Shown here: positions 1 to 9,447 of the stretch, piece by piece
How positions within the stretch are numbered: the stretch's first letter is position 1
Layout: each line of letters begins with the position of its first letter
Assembly: GCA_016893485.2 (NCBI GenBank)
Contig: JAFEKX020000001.1
Location: 5,597,501 to 5,661,500, forward strand
Direction of reading: 5' to 3'
From: Streptomyces sp. P3
GTDB taxonomy: Bacteria; Actinomycetota; Actinomycetes; Streptomycetales; Streptomycetaceae
Length of the DNA: 64,000 nt
Position numbers and translations under genes: made by a program
Notes under the pieces: generated by a model
Told to the model about the DNA's origin: nothing
The model's input: the letters and a program-made list of their open reading frames with translations, nothing else
Databases searched by the model: none

Positions 1-850
1 GGCACCCTGCACCGCCTCGCCGTTCCCAACGGCGTCCGCCTGGACACGGGTTACACCGACGGCGACGGGATCGGCGTCCACTACGACCCCATGCTCGCCA
101 AGGTCGTAGCCCACGCCCCCACCCGCGCCGAGGCCCTCCGCAAACTCGCCGGAGCCCTGGACCGGGCGACGATCCACGGCCCGGTCACCAACCGCGCCCT
201 CCTCGTGAACTCCCTGCGCCACAAGGAGTTCACGACGGCCCACATGGACACGGGCTTCTACGACCGCCACCTCCCGGACCTCACCCACCGGACCCCGACC
301 CGCACGCCCCCTCGCCGCGGCCCTGGCCGACAGCCACGCCCGCTCCCGCTTCGGAGGAGCCTGGCGCAACGTGCCGTCCCAGCCCCAACTGAAGCGCTAC
401 GCCATGGCAGGCGAGGAGTACGAGGTCCAGTACCGCCACACGAGGACGGGCCTGACGGCGGACGGGGTGCGCGTAGTACACGCCGATGCGCGCCTCGTCG
501 TACTCGAAGTTGACGGTGTGCAGAGGAAGTTCGAGGTTGCGACCTACGGCGACGGCCAGGTGTACGTCAACGCGACGACCCTGACAGCCCTGCCTCGCTT
601 CCCGGATCCGACAGCCCAGTTGGCCCCGGGGTCCCTCATCGCCCCCATGCCGGGCACGGTGGTGAGAGTCGCCGAGGGCCTGACGGTAGGAGCCCAAGTA
701 GCAGCAGGTGCCCCCTTGTTGTGGCTGGAGGCGATGAAGATGGAACACAAGATCACAGCCCCGGTAACGGGCAGACTCACGGTCCTCCATGCCGGTTTGG
801 GTCACCAGGTACAGGTCGGAGCTCTCTTGGCGGTAGTAGAGCCCACCTGA
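1..850 (+). CDS. Acyl-CoA carboxylase biotin-carrying alpha subunit (3' part)
   Basis: C-terminal part of a biotin-dependent acetyl-/propionyl-/methylcrotonyl-type CoA carboxylase alpha subunit; the 5' end lies outside the window. The first ~95 codons read as the end of a biotin carboxylase domain (GIGVHYDPMLAKVVAHAPTR), and the last ~70 codons are a biotinyl domain with the biotin-attachment motif EAMKMEH near 733-750. The protein starts in frame 1 and continues in frame 2 after an indel near 295-310, between HRTP and PLAAALADSHARSRFGGAW. The following acyl-CoA dehydrogenase gene is on the same strand. Together with the ligase and hydratase this suggests catabolism of a branched or odd-chain acyl-CoA such as the leucine pathway; the exact substrate cannot be read from the sequence. 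Confidence 0.85.
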
Positions 851-905
851 AAGGGGCGCGGGACCGTGTCGACATGCGGCTACCGCCGCGCGAGCGCGAC
901 CAGCC
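851..905 (+). repeat. Dispersed intergenic repeat, long-loop form
   Basis: AAGGGGCGCGGGACC..., then CGGCTACCGCCGCG, then GCGCGACCAGCCACGAC. This is a copy of the element also seen at 5003-5066 and, inverted, at 30293-30347. It fills the gap between two co-directional genes. The outer parts are shared with the shorter form found at 12.7, 15.1, 21.4, 22.5-22.8 and 36.7 kb. Confidence 0.6.
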
Positions 906-921
906 ACGACGAAGGAGCCAC

Positions 922-2052
922 ATGCCCACCACCGAATCCGAAGAACACAAGTCCCTACGCCAAGCCGTCTCCGCCCTCGGCAAACGCCACGGCCGCGACT
1001 ACGACAGAGGGCAACTCTGGTCCGACGCGGCCAAGCTGGGCTATCTCGGCGTCAACCTGCCGGAGGCATACGGCGGCGGAGGCGGCGGCATCTCCGAACT
1101 CTCCATCGTCCTGGAGGAGTTGGGCGCGGCCGGCTGCCCCCTGCTGATGATGGTCGTGTCCCCGGCGATCTGCGGAACGGTCATCGCCCGCTTCGGCACG
1201 GAGGCCCAAAAACAGACGTGGCTCCCCGCGTTGGCCGACGGCACCCGAACGATGGCCTTCGGCATCACAGAACCGGACGCGGGCTCCAACAGCCACCGCA
1301 TCACCACCACGGCGAGAAAAGACGGCACGGACTGGCTCCTCACCGGCCGCAAGGTCTTCATCTCCGGCGTGGACCTGGCCGACGCGACCCTCATAGTCGG
1401 CCGCACCGAAGACTCCCGAACAGGCCGCCTCAAGCCCTGCCTGTTCATCGTCCCGCGAGACGCACAGGGCTTCACCCGCCGCCGGATAGACATGGAACTC
1501 CAGGCGTCGGAGAAGCAGTTCGAGCTGACCCTGGACGACGTACGACTCCCGGCGGACGCCCTGGTCGGAGACGAGGACGCAGGCCTGCTGCAACTCTTCG
1601 CCGGTCTCAACCCCGAACGCATCATGACCGCCGCCTTCGCGATCGGCATGGGCCGCTACGCACTGGCCCGAGCGATCGAGTACGCCCGCGACCGCACCGT
1701 GTGGGACGCCCCGATCGGCGCCCACCAGGCGATCGCGCACCCCCTCGCCCAGGCCCACATCGACCTCGAACTCGCCCGCCTGATGATGCAGAAGGCCGCG
1801 TACCTCTACGACGCCGGTGACGACGTCGGTGCGGGCGAGGCCGCCAACATGGCCAAGTACGCCGCCGGTGAGGCGTGCGTGCGGGCCGTCGACCAGTCCG
1901 TGCACACCCTCGGCGGCAACGGCCTCACGCGCGAGTTCGGCCTCGCCTCGTTGATAACTGCCGCGCGCGTGGCTCGTATCGCTCCGGTGAGCCGGGAGAT
2001 GATTCTCAACTACGTCTCCCACCAGACCCTGGGCCTGCCCAAGTCGTACTAG
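922..2052 (+). CDS. Acyl-CoA dehydrogenase
   Basis: Intact 376-residue FAD-dependent acyl-CoA dehydrogenase, which introduces the alpha,beta double bond in acyl-CoA. An N-terminal helical domain (LGYLGVNLPEAYGGGGGG) is followed by the middle beta domain (FGITEPDAGSNSHRITTTA) and a C-terminal helical domain with YARDRTVWDAPIGAHQAIAHPLA and VHTLGGNGLTREFG. The reading frame is open further upstream, but ATG 922 has GGAG at 913-916, and the upstream extension would only shadow the preceding gene in another frame. Neighbours are a carboxylase subunit upstream and a CoA ligase 45 bp downstream, so this is probably one catabolic operon. Confidence 0.9.
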   Translation: MPTTESEEHKSLRQAVSALGKRHGRDYDRGQLWSDAAKLGYLGVNLPEAYGGGGGGISELSIVLEELGAAGCPLLMMVVSPAICGTVIARFGTEAQKQTWLPALADGTRTMAFGITEPDAGSNSHRITTTARKDGTDWLLTGRKVFISGVDLADATLIVGRTEDSRTGRLKPCLFIVPRDAQGFTRRRIDMELQASEKQFELTLDDVRLPADALVGDEDAGLLQLFAGLNPERIMTAAFAIGMGRYALARAIEYARDRTVWDAPIGAHQAIAHPLAQAHIDLELARLMMQKAAYLYDAGDDVGAGEAANMAKYAAGEACVRAVDQSVHTLGGNGLTREFGLASLITAARVARIAPVSREMILNYVSHQTLGLPKSY

Positions 2053-2097
2053 TCCCAAGCCGGTACAGGCCCGCGCCAGTCCGCGCCAGGAGGAACC

Positions 2098-3661
2098 ATG
2101 TTCCGCAGCGAGTACGCAGACGTTCCGGCCGTAGAACTCCCCATCCATGACGCGGTGCTGGCCCGGGCGGCGGAGTTCGGGGACGAACCCGCGCTGGTCG
2201 ACGGCACGGACGGCGCCACGCTCACGTACACCCAACTCGACGCGTTCCACCGGCGGATCGCGGCCGGGCTCGCCGACGCGGGGGTGCGCAAGGGGACGTG
2301 CTCGCCCTGCACAGCCCCAACACGGTCGCTTTTCCGCTGGCGTTCTACGCCGCGACGCGCGCGGGTGCCTCCGTCACGACGGTGCACCCGCTCGCCACGC
2401 CGCAGGAGTTCGCCAAGCAGCTGCGTGACTCCGCGGCCCGCTGGATCGTCACCCTGTCGCCGCTCCTGGCCGCGGCCCGCCGGGCGGCCGAACTGGCGGG
2501 CGACATCAAGGAGATATTCGTCTGCGACAGCGCGCCGGGTCACCGTTCCCTCGCCGACATGCTCGGTTCCACGGCCCACGAGCCGGTCGTCGACATCGAC
2601 CCGGTGACGGACGTGGCGGCCCTCCCGTACTCCTCGGGCACGACGGGCACCCCCAAGGGCGTGATGCTCACCCACCGTCAAATAGCAACGAACCTGGCCC
2701 AGTTGGAGCCCGCCGTCCCCACCGGCCCCGGCGACCGCATCCTCGCCGTGCTGCCCTTCTTCCACATCTACGGTCTGACGGCCCTGATGAACGCCCCCTG
2801 AGGCAGGGCGCGGCGGTCGTGGTCCTCCCGCGCTTCGACCTGGAGACCTTCCTCGCGGCCATCGAGAACCACCGCATCACCGGCCTGTACGTGGCCCCGC
2901 CGATCGTCCTGGCCCTCGCCAAGCACCCGGCGGTCGCGCAGTACGACCTCTCCTCGCTCAAGTACATCATCAGCGCCGCCGCCCCCTCGACGCGAACCTC
3001 GCCGCCGCCTGCTCACGGCGCCTGGGCCTGCCGCCCGTGGGCCAGGCGTACGGCATGACGGAACTGTCCCCGGGCACCCACGTGGTCCCCGTACGGGACA
3101 TGCCGACCGCGCCCCCGGAACCGTCGGCAAGCTCATCGCCGGCACCGAGATGCGGGTCGTCTCCCTCGACGACCCCGACAAGGACCTCGGCATCGGCGAG
3201 GCGGGCGAACTCCTCATCCGCGGGCCCCAGGTGATGAAGGGCTACCTCGGCCGCCCCGACGAGACCGCCGCGATGATCGACCCGGACGGCTGGCTGCACA
3301 CCGGGGACGTCGGCCATGTGGACGACGGCGGCTGGCTGTTCGTCGTCGACCGGGTGAAGGAACTCATCAAGTACAAGGGCTTCCAGGTGGCCCCCGCCGA
3401 ACTCGAGGCCCTCCTGCTCACCCACCCCGGCATCGCCGACGCGGCGGTCGTGGGCGAGTACAACGACGACAACAACGAGGTACCGCACGCCTATGTGGTC
3501 CGCCAGCAGACAGCCCTGGACCTCTCGCAGAGCGAGGTCCTGATGTACGTCGCCGAACGCGTCGCCCCGTACAAACGCGTCCGCGTCGTCACCTTCATCG
3601 ACACCGTCCCCGAGCCGCCTCCGGCAAGATCCTCCGCCGGGAACTGCGAGGCCGCGCATGA
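2098..3661 (+). CDS. 4-coumarate/cinnamate-CoA ligase-type AMP-dependent ligase (frameshifted)
   Basis: ANL-superfamily acyl-CoA ligase that activates a carboxylic acid through an acyl-adenylate. The P-loop core YSSGTTGTPKGVMLTH, the A5-like QAYGMTE, and the C-terminal TGDVGHVDDGGWLFVVDRVKELIKYKGFQVAP are all present. The start has an excellent ribosome site (AGGAGGA at 2088-2094). The protein is split over frames by about five one-base losses in G/C runs near 2291, 2797, 2987, 3117 and 3613; rejoining gives ~521 residues ending EPASGKILRRELRGRA. The stop overlaps the next start (ATGA). From memory, the S. coelicolor gene in the same context is the cinnamate-CoA ligase; this is recollection, not a search. 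Confidence 0.85.
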
Positions 3662-4393
3662 CCCTGATCGGACGTACCCGCACACGTGCCGTCGAGACCC
3701 TGAGCCTCGACGCACCGGAGAGCAGGAACGCGCTGTCGGCGTCCCTGGTGGGCGAGTTGGCGGACGCGCTCACGGACTGCGCGAAGGACGCCGACGTACG
3801 CGCGATCGTCCTCACCCACACCGGCAACACCTTCTGCGCGGGCGCTGACCTACGGGACCCCCGCCCCCGGAGTCACTGGTGGCCCTGCTCCGCCAGATCG
3901 TCGAACTCCCCAAACCGGTCGTCGCCCGGGTGACAGGCCACGTGAGGGCAGGCGGCGTAGGCCTGTTGGCGGCCTGCGACATGGTGGCGGCCTCGACCGC
4001 ATCGGGCCCTTCGCGTTCACGGAGGTACGCATCGGGTGGCCCCGGCGGTGATCTCCCTCCCCCTGCTGCCGCGCACGGACCCGCGCGCACTGGCCCGCTA
4101 CTACCTCACCGGCGAGCGCTTCGACGCGACGGAGGCGACCCGTACGGGTCTGCTGACGGCGGCGGGGGGAGGACGTGGACGAGGTACTGGCACCGATCCT
4201 CGACGGCCTGCGCCGGTCCGCTCCCGAGGCCCTGGCCGAGACGAAACGGCTGCTCACGGCTAGGGTGCTGGAGACCTTCGACCGGGACGCGGCCGACCTG
4301 ACCGCGCTCTCGGCACGGCTGTTCGGCTCCACGCAGGCCCGCGAGGGGATGACAGCATTCCTCGAACGACGGGATCCCGCATGGGTGGTGTGA
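3658..4393 (+). CDS. Enoyl-CoA hydratase/isomerase family protein (frameshifted)
   Basis: Crotonase-fold enzyme. It shows PESRNALSASLVGELADAL, the first oxyanion-hole segment NTFCAGADL, and GGVGLLAACDMVAAS around the second. The reading frame moves at about 3858, 4010, 4033 and 4165; rejoining the pieces gives ~245 residues ending in ERRDPAWVV. It overlaps the ligase upstream by 4 bp and the TetR gene downstream by 13 bp, so translation is probably coupled. Expected role: hydration of the enoyl-CoA made by the dehydrogenase at 922-2052. Confidence 0.82.
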
Positions 4394-4998
4394 GCGCGAC
4401 GACGGCGCCGGGCGCGGTCGACCGCAGACCCAAGCAGGACCGCAGCCGGGCCACCCGCCAGCGCCTCCTGGAAGCCGCCGTGTCCTGCCTCGCCGAACAC
4501 GGCTGGGCGGGCTCCACGGTCTCCGTCGTCGCCGAACGCGCCGGCGTCTCTCGAGGCGCCGCCCAGCACCACTTCCCGACCCGCGAGGACCTCTTCACGG
4601 CAGCCGTCGAGTACGTGGCCGAGGAACGCTCCACGGCCCTCTGCGCCCTGTTCCCCGAGGGCGCGACAGACCGCCACGCAGTACTCGAAGCCCTGGTCGA
4701 CCTCTACACGGGCCCCTTGTTCCGGGCCGCTCTCCACCTATGGGTTGCCGCTTCCAACGAGGACCAACTCCGCCCCCAGGTAACAGAGTTGGAGGCAAAG
4801 GTAGGCCGCGAGACCCACCGCATCGCCGTAGAGCTCCTGACCGCGGACGAGTCCCACCCCGGCGTAAGAGAAACAGTCCAGGGCTTCCTGGACATGGCAA
4901 GGGGCTTGGGCCTGGCCAACCTGCTCACAGACGACAGGGCCAGGCGAGAGAGGGTGGTAGCCCAATGGGCCGCCCTCCTGGAACACGCCCTGGGGTGA
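4381..4998 (+). CDS. TetR/AcrR family transcriptional regulator
   Basis: Intact 205-residue repressor. The N-terminal TetR HTH runs from about residue 18 to 65 (RQRLLEAAVSCLAEHGWAGS then VAERAGVSRGAAQHHFPTRE), followed by an all-helical ligand domain. It is the last gene of the carboxylase-dehydrogenase-ligase-hydratase operon and overlaps the hydratase, so it most likely controls this operon in response to a CoA ester. It is not closely similar to the second TetR of the window (54.4-55.06 kb). Confidence 0.88.
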   Translation: MGGVSATTAPGAVDRRPKQDRSRATRQRLLEAAVSCLAEHGWAGSTVSVVAERAGVSRGAAQHHFPTREDLFTAAVEYVAEERSTALCALFPEGATDRHAVLEALVDLYTGPLFRAALHLWVAASNEDQLRPQVTELEAKVGRETHRIAVELLTADESHPGVRETVQGFLDMARGLGLANLLTDDRARRERVVAQWAALLEHALG

Positions 4999-5002
4999 GG
5001 CC

Positions 5003-5066
5003 CTCAGGGGCGCGGGGCTGTATCGATGTGCGGCTCCGCCGCGTGGGCGCCACCAGCCACACACGG
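5003..5066 (+). repeat. Dispersed intergenic repeat, long-loop form
   Basis: CAGGGGCGCGGGGCTG, then an internal hairpin-like CGGCTCCGCCGCG, then GCGCCACCAGCCACA. It sits between the convergent TetR and citrate synthase genes, where a bidirectional terminator would be useful. Confidence 0.65.
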
Positions 5067-5103
5067 CCCGCAGTCGTCGCCCACGCGCCCAAGCCCTCCC
5101 TGA

Positions 5104-6214
5104 TCAGTGGGCGATATCCTCGTACCCGACGATCGACTGAGGCCCACGAGTCTCCGGCCCCACATACCTCGCGGACGGCCGCACGAGCCGCCCCGTCCGC
5201 TTCTGCTCAAGGATGTGCGCCGACCACCCCGCCGTACGCGCACACGTGAACATCGACGTGAACATGTGCGCCGGCACCTCAGCGAAGTCCAGCACGATCG
5301 CCGCCCAGAACTCGACGTTGGTCGCGAGCACCCGATCAGGCCGCCGCGCATGCAACTCCGCAAGCGCCGCCTTCTCCAACGCCTCGGCGATCTCGAACCG
5401 CGGCGCCCCCAACTCCCGCGCGGTACGCCGCAGTACACGAGCCCGAGGATCCTCGGCCCGGTACACCCGGTGCCCGAACCCCATCAACCGCTCACCCTTG
5501 TCGAGCGCCTGCCGGACATACGCCTCCGCATCCCCGGTCCGCTCGATCTCCTCGATCATCCCGAGCACCCGGGAGGGCGCACCCCATGCAGCGGCCCGGA
5601 CATCGCACCCACCGCACCGGACAGCGCGGCAGCGACGTCGGCCCCGGTGGAGGCGATGACCCGAGCCGTGAACGTGGACGCGTTCATCCCGTGCTCCGCG
5701 GCGGACGTCCAGTACGCGTCCACGGCAGCCACATGCTTCGGATCCGGCTCCCGCGCCACCGGATCATGAACCGCTCGACGACCGACTGCGCCTTGTCGAT
5801 CTCGCTCTGCGGCACCATCGCCCGCCCCTGCCCGCGCGCGGACTGCGCGACGTACGACAGCGCCATCACGGCCGCCCGGGCGAGGTCGTCGCGGGCCTGC
5901 TGCTCGTCGATGTCGAGGAGCGGCTTGAGGCCCCACACGGGCGCCAGCATGGCCAGCGCGGACTGGACGTCGACCCGGATGTCCCCGGAGTGCACCGGGA
6001 TCGGGAACGGCTCGGCGGCCGGCAGCCCGGGGTTGAAGGCGCCGTCGACGAGCAGCCCCCAGACGTTGCCGAACGAGACGTGACCGACCAGATCCTCGAT
6101 GTCGACGCCCCGGTACCGCAGGGCGCCGCCCTCCTTGTCCGGTTCGGCGATCTCCGTCTCGAACGCGACGACTCCTTCGAGTCCGGGTACAAAGGAGGGG
6201 TCGAAGTCGGACAT
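5104..6214 (-). CDS. Citrate synthase (second type), frameshifted
   Basis: Citrate/2-methylcitrate synthase family, ~370 residues after repair, condensing acetyl-CoA with oxaloacetate. It starts MSDFDPSFVPGLEGVVAF, and ATG 6214 is preceded by GAGGAG at a good distance, which makes it better than the in-frame ATG at 6229. The C-terminal third has GPLHGG and the diagnostic catalytic segment MGFGHRVYRAEDPRARV, and the chain ends ETRGPQSIVGYEDIAH. Two one-base losses, near 5755 and 5585, split it into three frames. It is divergent from pdxH with a palindrome-bearing region between them. Confidence 0.9.
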
Positions 6215-6293
6215 CAGGCGGCTCCTCATGCTGTGGCTCCACGGTCGCGGGGGACTCGCGGGCCGAAGGTAGAGACATCAGCACCATAACGCC

Positions 6294-6332
6294 GAGTGCC
6301 ACACAAGGGGAGGGTGTACGGCACTCAGTGCC
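6294..6332. promoter_or_regulatory. Palindromic sites between citrate synthase and pdxH
   Basis: GAGTGCC (6294-6300) is followed by the perfect palindrome GGCACT-C-AGTGCC (6320-6332), so three half-sites of the same motif lie in the divergent promoter region. This fits an operator for an unidentified regulator; it is not a CIRCE element because the arms are in the wrong order and spacing. Confidence 0.4.
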
Positions 6333-6388
6333 ACCAGAACGTGCGGGACCGTACCCGGCCTTGAGGCGTCGTACGGCAGGATGACCGC

Positions 6389-7072
6389 GTGACCGACCGC
6401 GATGCCACCGCCGACCGTGATCCCCGCCTCGACCCCGCCGCCATGCGCAAGCAGTACCGCGTGGCAGGCCTCGACGAGAAGGAGCTGGCCGGCGCCCCGA
6501 TGGAACAGTTCGGCCGCTGGTTCGAGGAAGCCGTCGTGCAGGAACTCGTCTACGAGCCGAACGCGATGGTCGTCTCCACCGCCGACGCCGACGGACGCCC
6601 CAGTTCGCGCACGGTCCTGATGAAGCACTACGACGACCAGGGCTTCGTCTTCTACACGAACTACGACTCCCGCAAGGCCCGCGAACTCGGCGCCAACCCC
6701 TACGTCTCGCTGCTCTTCCCCTGGCACCCGATGGCCCGCCAGGTCCTGGTCACCGGCATCGCCCGCCGCACCGGACGCGACGAGACCGCCGCGTACTTCC
6801 GCACCCGCCCGCACGGCTCCCAGCTCGGCGCCTGGGCCAGCACCCAGTCGTCGGTGATCCCCTCACGGGCCGAACTGGAGTCGTCGTACGAGGAGTTGGA
6901 AGCCCGCTATCCCGAGGGCGAACAGGTGCCGGTGCCCCCGCACTGGGGCGGTTTCCGCATCGCCCCTCAGACGGTCGAGTTCTGGCAGGGCCGGGAGAAC
7001 CGCCTCCACGACCGTCTGCGCTACACCGCGCAGCCCTCCGGGAGCTGGCACGTGGAGCGCCTGAGCCCCTGA
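6389..7072 (+). CDS. pdxH: Pyridoxamine 5'-phosphate oxidase
   Basis: Intact 227-residue FMN enzyme that oxidises pyridoxamine/pyridoxine 5'-phosphate to pyridoxal 5'-phosphate. Family signatures are MRKQYRVAGLDEKEL at the N terminus, PSSRTVLMKHYDDQGFVFYT and NYDSRKARELGANPY in the FMN-binding barrel, QLGAWASTQSSVI, and the conserved C-terminal block ENRLHDRLRY...WHVERLSP. The GTG start at 6389 fits the family length. A shorter, more divergent relative is at 48145-48830. Confidence 0.95.
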   Translation: MTDRDATADRDPRLDPAAMRKQYRVAGLDEKELAGAPMEQFGRWFEEAVVQELVYEPNAMVVSTADADGRPSSRTVLMKHYDDQGFVFYTNYDSRKARELGANPYVSLLFPWHPMARQVLVTGIARRTGRDETAAYFRTRPHGSQLGAWASTQSSVIPSRAELESSYEELEARYPEGEQVPVPPHWGGFRIAPQTVEFWQGRENRLHDRLRYTAQPSGSWHVERLSP

Positions 7073-7089
7073 GATGCGGCCCGGGAGAA

Positions 7090-7177
7090 CGCAGCGACCC
7101 GCGAGCTCAGGGTCCCTCCGCCTGACGGCGGGGAGCCGGCCGGACGTACCGGCGAGCTCGCGGGTCGGGTGACTGCG
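7090..7177. ncRNA. Multi-stem structured RNA element (candidate)
   Basis: A long inverted repeat closes this segment: CGCAGCGACCCGCGAGCTC at 7090-7108 pairs with GAGCTCGCGGGTCGGGTGAC and CTGCG at 7154-7175 (14 uninterrupted pairs, then more after a small bulge). Inside are two hairpins, CTCCGCC/GGCGGGGAG (7115-7133) and GCCGG/CCGGC (7135-7153), giving a three-way-junction-like fold. No protein gene covers it. A sigma70-like promoter and a mini-ORF on the minus strand point at it (7248-7347), so the minus-strand transcript is the more likely product. Alternatively it ends the pdxH transcript. Confidence 0.4.
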
Positions 7178-7247
7178 TTGGGTTAGGCCGGTTGCGTGCA
7201 ACTCTCACACGCTGGTCCGGCGCCGAACCGAGTACGACGGCGGGCCA

Positions 7248-7286
7248 CTAGCCCGCAGCCACCTCTTCCGTCCGGTTTCCATACAT
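7248..7286 (-). CDS. 12-residue mini-ORF with near-perfect Shine-Dalgarno
   Basis: ATG 7286 opens MYGNRTEEVAAG then TAG. It is preceded by GAAAGGAGGTGG (about 7295-7307), which matches the anti-SD tail of 16S rRNA over about 11 bases; hardly any other gene in this window has so strong a site. A promoter lies just upstream (7319-7347), and no long ORF follows on this strand before pdxH in antisense. It could be a leader peptide, an RNA-stabilising decoy or a dual-function RNA. Confidence 0.35.
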   Translation of the reverse strand: MYGNRTEEVAAG

Positions 7287-7318
7287 CTGCCGAACCACCT
7301 CCTTTCCGAAGTACCGCC

Positions 7319-7347
7319 ACCCTAAGAACCCTCCGCCGCGGGATCAA
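7319..7347 (-). promoter_or_regulatory. Sigma-HrdB-like promoter for minus-strand RNA
   Basis: On the minus strand TTGATC (7342-7347), a 17-bp spacer and TAGGGT (7319-7324) fit the -35/-10 consensus of the main vegetative sigma factor. The predicted start is near 7312, about 26 nt before the mini-ORF start codon. Confidence 0.45.
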
Positions 7348-7408
7348 CCGCTTTTACGAGCCTTGAACACACTGGACGCGAACCCGCTGGTCACCTAGGT
7401 TCCGGCCC

Positions 7409-7854
7409 ATGACCGACCTGCGCATCGAGCTGGTGGAACCGGACGCGGAGCGCGCGCTCCAGGACTGGCGCCACGTCCACAACCTCATCGTGCCGCCCGC
7501 CGCGATGGACCTCGGCGAGGTCCGCGAGCGGAGCGGGCGGAACCGGCTGGAGAACGCGTACCTGGGGGACACCCTCGTGGGGTGCTCCACCGTGCGGCCC
7601 CCGGAGGGGGAGGACGCGGTGGCGACCGTCATCGCGCGCGTGCTGCCCCCGTTCCGACGGCAGGGCCACGGGACCGCCCTCTACGAAAACGGCCTCGCAC
7701 GCGCGCGTGCGCTCGGCGCCGGCGCGGTCGAGACCGTCCTCCTGGCCGCCAACACCGACGGCGTGCGGTTCGCGGAGGGCCGGGGTTCGTGGAGACCGAG
7801 CGGTATGTGCTGGACGGTGAGAGCGACTTGTGGATCACTATGCGACTGGCGTAG
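7409..7854 (+). CDS. GNAT family N-acetyltransferase (frameshifted)
   Basis: About 148 residues after repair. The acetyl-CoA-binding motif A is visible as VIARVLPPFRRQGHGTALYENGLARARALGA, and the C terminus reads FVETERYVLDGESDLWITMRLA once one G is restored near 7786 (GCCGGGGTTC). Starts at ATG 7409. The substrate is unknown. The structured RNA locus lies upstream, and a PAS protein gene follows. Confidence 0.75.
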
Positions 7855-7990
7855 GGACGGTTTGCCGTCGTACAACGATTCCTTCAATCTTGCGGGAACT
7901 CTGTGTGTGCTGCGTCACGTTCGAGTTGAATGAGAGGGAGTGAGTGAACCGACGCGTCGCGTCCGCGGACGCAGCCTGCAGGGGGTCCAG

Positions 7991-9411
7991 GTGAGTGCTT
8001 CCCGGCGTAGTGGGACCACCGACGAGTTGGGTCCCGACGAGCCCGAGCGGGACGGCGGGCCCGAGGGTGTCGGTGGGTCGGATCTGTTGGCCGCGTTGCT
8101 GGACGGCATGGACGCGGCACTGTGTGCCTTCGACGCGGACGGAGTGCTGACGCACTGGAACCGCGAGGCGGAGCGCATCCTCGGCTGGACCGCCGCCGAG
8201 GCCGTCGGGCGGCACGGGCTGGCCGGGTGGGCCGTACGCACGGCGGACGCCGAGGAGGTCGAGGCGCGGCTGATGTCCGCGATGCGGGCCCCGGGCGGCA
8301 GGTCAACGAGTTCGCCCTCCTCACGAAGGACGGCGGGCGCGTCCTGGTGCGGACCCAGTCCGCCGCCGTGCGCGGGCCCGACGGGAAGCCCGCCGGGGTG
8401 TACTGCGCCTTCAGTGAAGTGCATGCCCAGATCGACCTGGAGCGGTCGATCGCCTTGAGCGAGGCCCTCTTCGAGGACGCCTCCTGGGGCGTGGTCCTGG
8501 TCGATGCCGACCTGCGGCCCGCCGTCGTCAACTCGCATGCCGCGCGGGCGCTCGGCACCGGGCGCACCTCCGTCCTCGGCCGGCCCCTCGGCGAACTGCT
8601 CGCCCAGGGCGTCGAGGAGCTGGAGGCCGCCCTCACCCACGTGCTCGCCGAGGGCGCGCCCCCGCGCCCGCGGAGATCTGGGTGAGCGTACGGACCCCGG
8701 AGGGCAACCTGCGGCGCTGCTGGCGCAGCGGCTTCCTGCGGCTGGCGTCGCCGCTCACCGAGGAACCCGTGCCGCTCGGCGTCGGCTGGCTCTTCCAGGA
8801 CGTCACCGAGGCCAAACAGCTCGAACAGGAAGCCTCGTTGCTCCGCTTCCGCGCCCAGCAGCTCCACCGCGCCGCCCGCGCCGCCGCCGAGTGCGAGGAC
8901 CCGCGCGACGCGGCGACCGTCCACCTCGACTTCGCCCTCGCCGGCTTCGCCGACCATGCCCTTGTCGACCGGGTCGCGGGCGGATCGTTGAACGATGGTG
9001 ACGGCCTACGGAGTGGCACGACAGCCGTACGCCTCATCCGCGTCGCCGCCACGCCCACGGGAGCCCCCGGCCCCAGCCTCCCCTCACCGGCGCGGCCGGT
9101 CTGCCCGTGCGCTACGGAGAGGGCCACCCCGCCCTCCAGTGCGTCGAACGCGTCGGCTCCGTACGGGCCAGCATCGGCACCGCCCCGCCCGAGCAGGCCC
9201 GCGAGTGGGCCCGCGTCCGCCAGTGGCCCACGGACGCCGTGCACGCCCTGTGCGCGGTCCTGCGCAGCCGGGGCGAACCCTGGGCGTCGTGACGTTCCTA
9301 CGGGGCGCGGGGCGCAGCCAGTTCGAACGGTCCGACTCGATCTACGCCGAGGACGTCGCCGTACGGATCGCGACGGCGCTGGATCTGGCGGAGCAGGTCG
9401 GCGAGAACTGA
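7991..9411 (+). CDS. PAS-domain sensor protein (frameshifted)
   Basis: About 474 residues after repair. The first PAS domain (DAALCAFDADGVLTHWNREA) is followed by a second (FEDASWGVVLVDADLRPAVV), a linker with WLFQDVTEAKQLEQEASLLR, and a GAF-like C-terminal part ending SIYAEDVAVRIATALDLAEQ. No kinase, cyclase or PP2C output domain is visible, so it may signal by protein contact. Four indels near 8300, 8670, 9080 and 9285 move the frame. GTG 7991 has AGGGGG at 7979-7984; an alternative GTG at 7940 adds 17 residues. Confidence 0.7.
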
Positions 9412-9447
9412 GCGGGCTGCCGGGCCGGCGGCCGTAGAAGGGGCTGC

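Noticed and set aside
721..921. N-terminal extension of the acyl-CoA dehydrogenase at 922
   Set aside because: The extra codons shadow the carboxylase gene in another frame; ATG 922 has a ribosome site and gives the normal family start.
955..2250. 431-codon open frame antisense to the acyl-CoA dehydrogenase
   Set aside because: Long antisense frames are expected in GC-rich DNA; the plus strand encodes a full-length, well-conserved enzyme and the antisense translation shows no family.
6294..6332. CIRCE heat-shock element
   Set aside because: The motif has GAGTGCC before GGCACTC, the reverse order of CIRCE arms, and no chaperone gene follows.
7165..7190. DmdR/IdeR iron box (GGGTTAGGCC)
   Set aside because: Only half of the TTAGGTTAGGC-type site is present, without the symmetrical partner.
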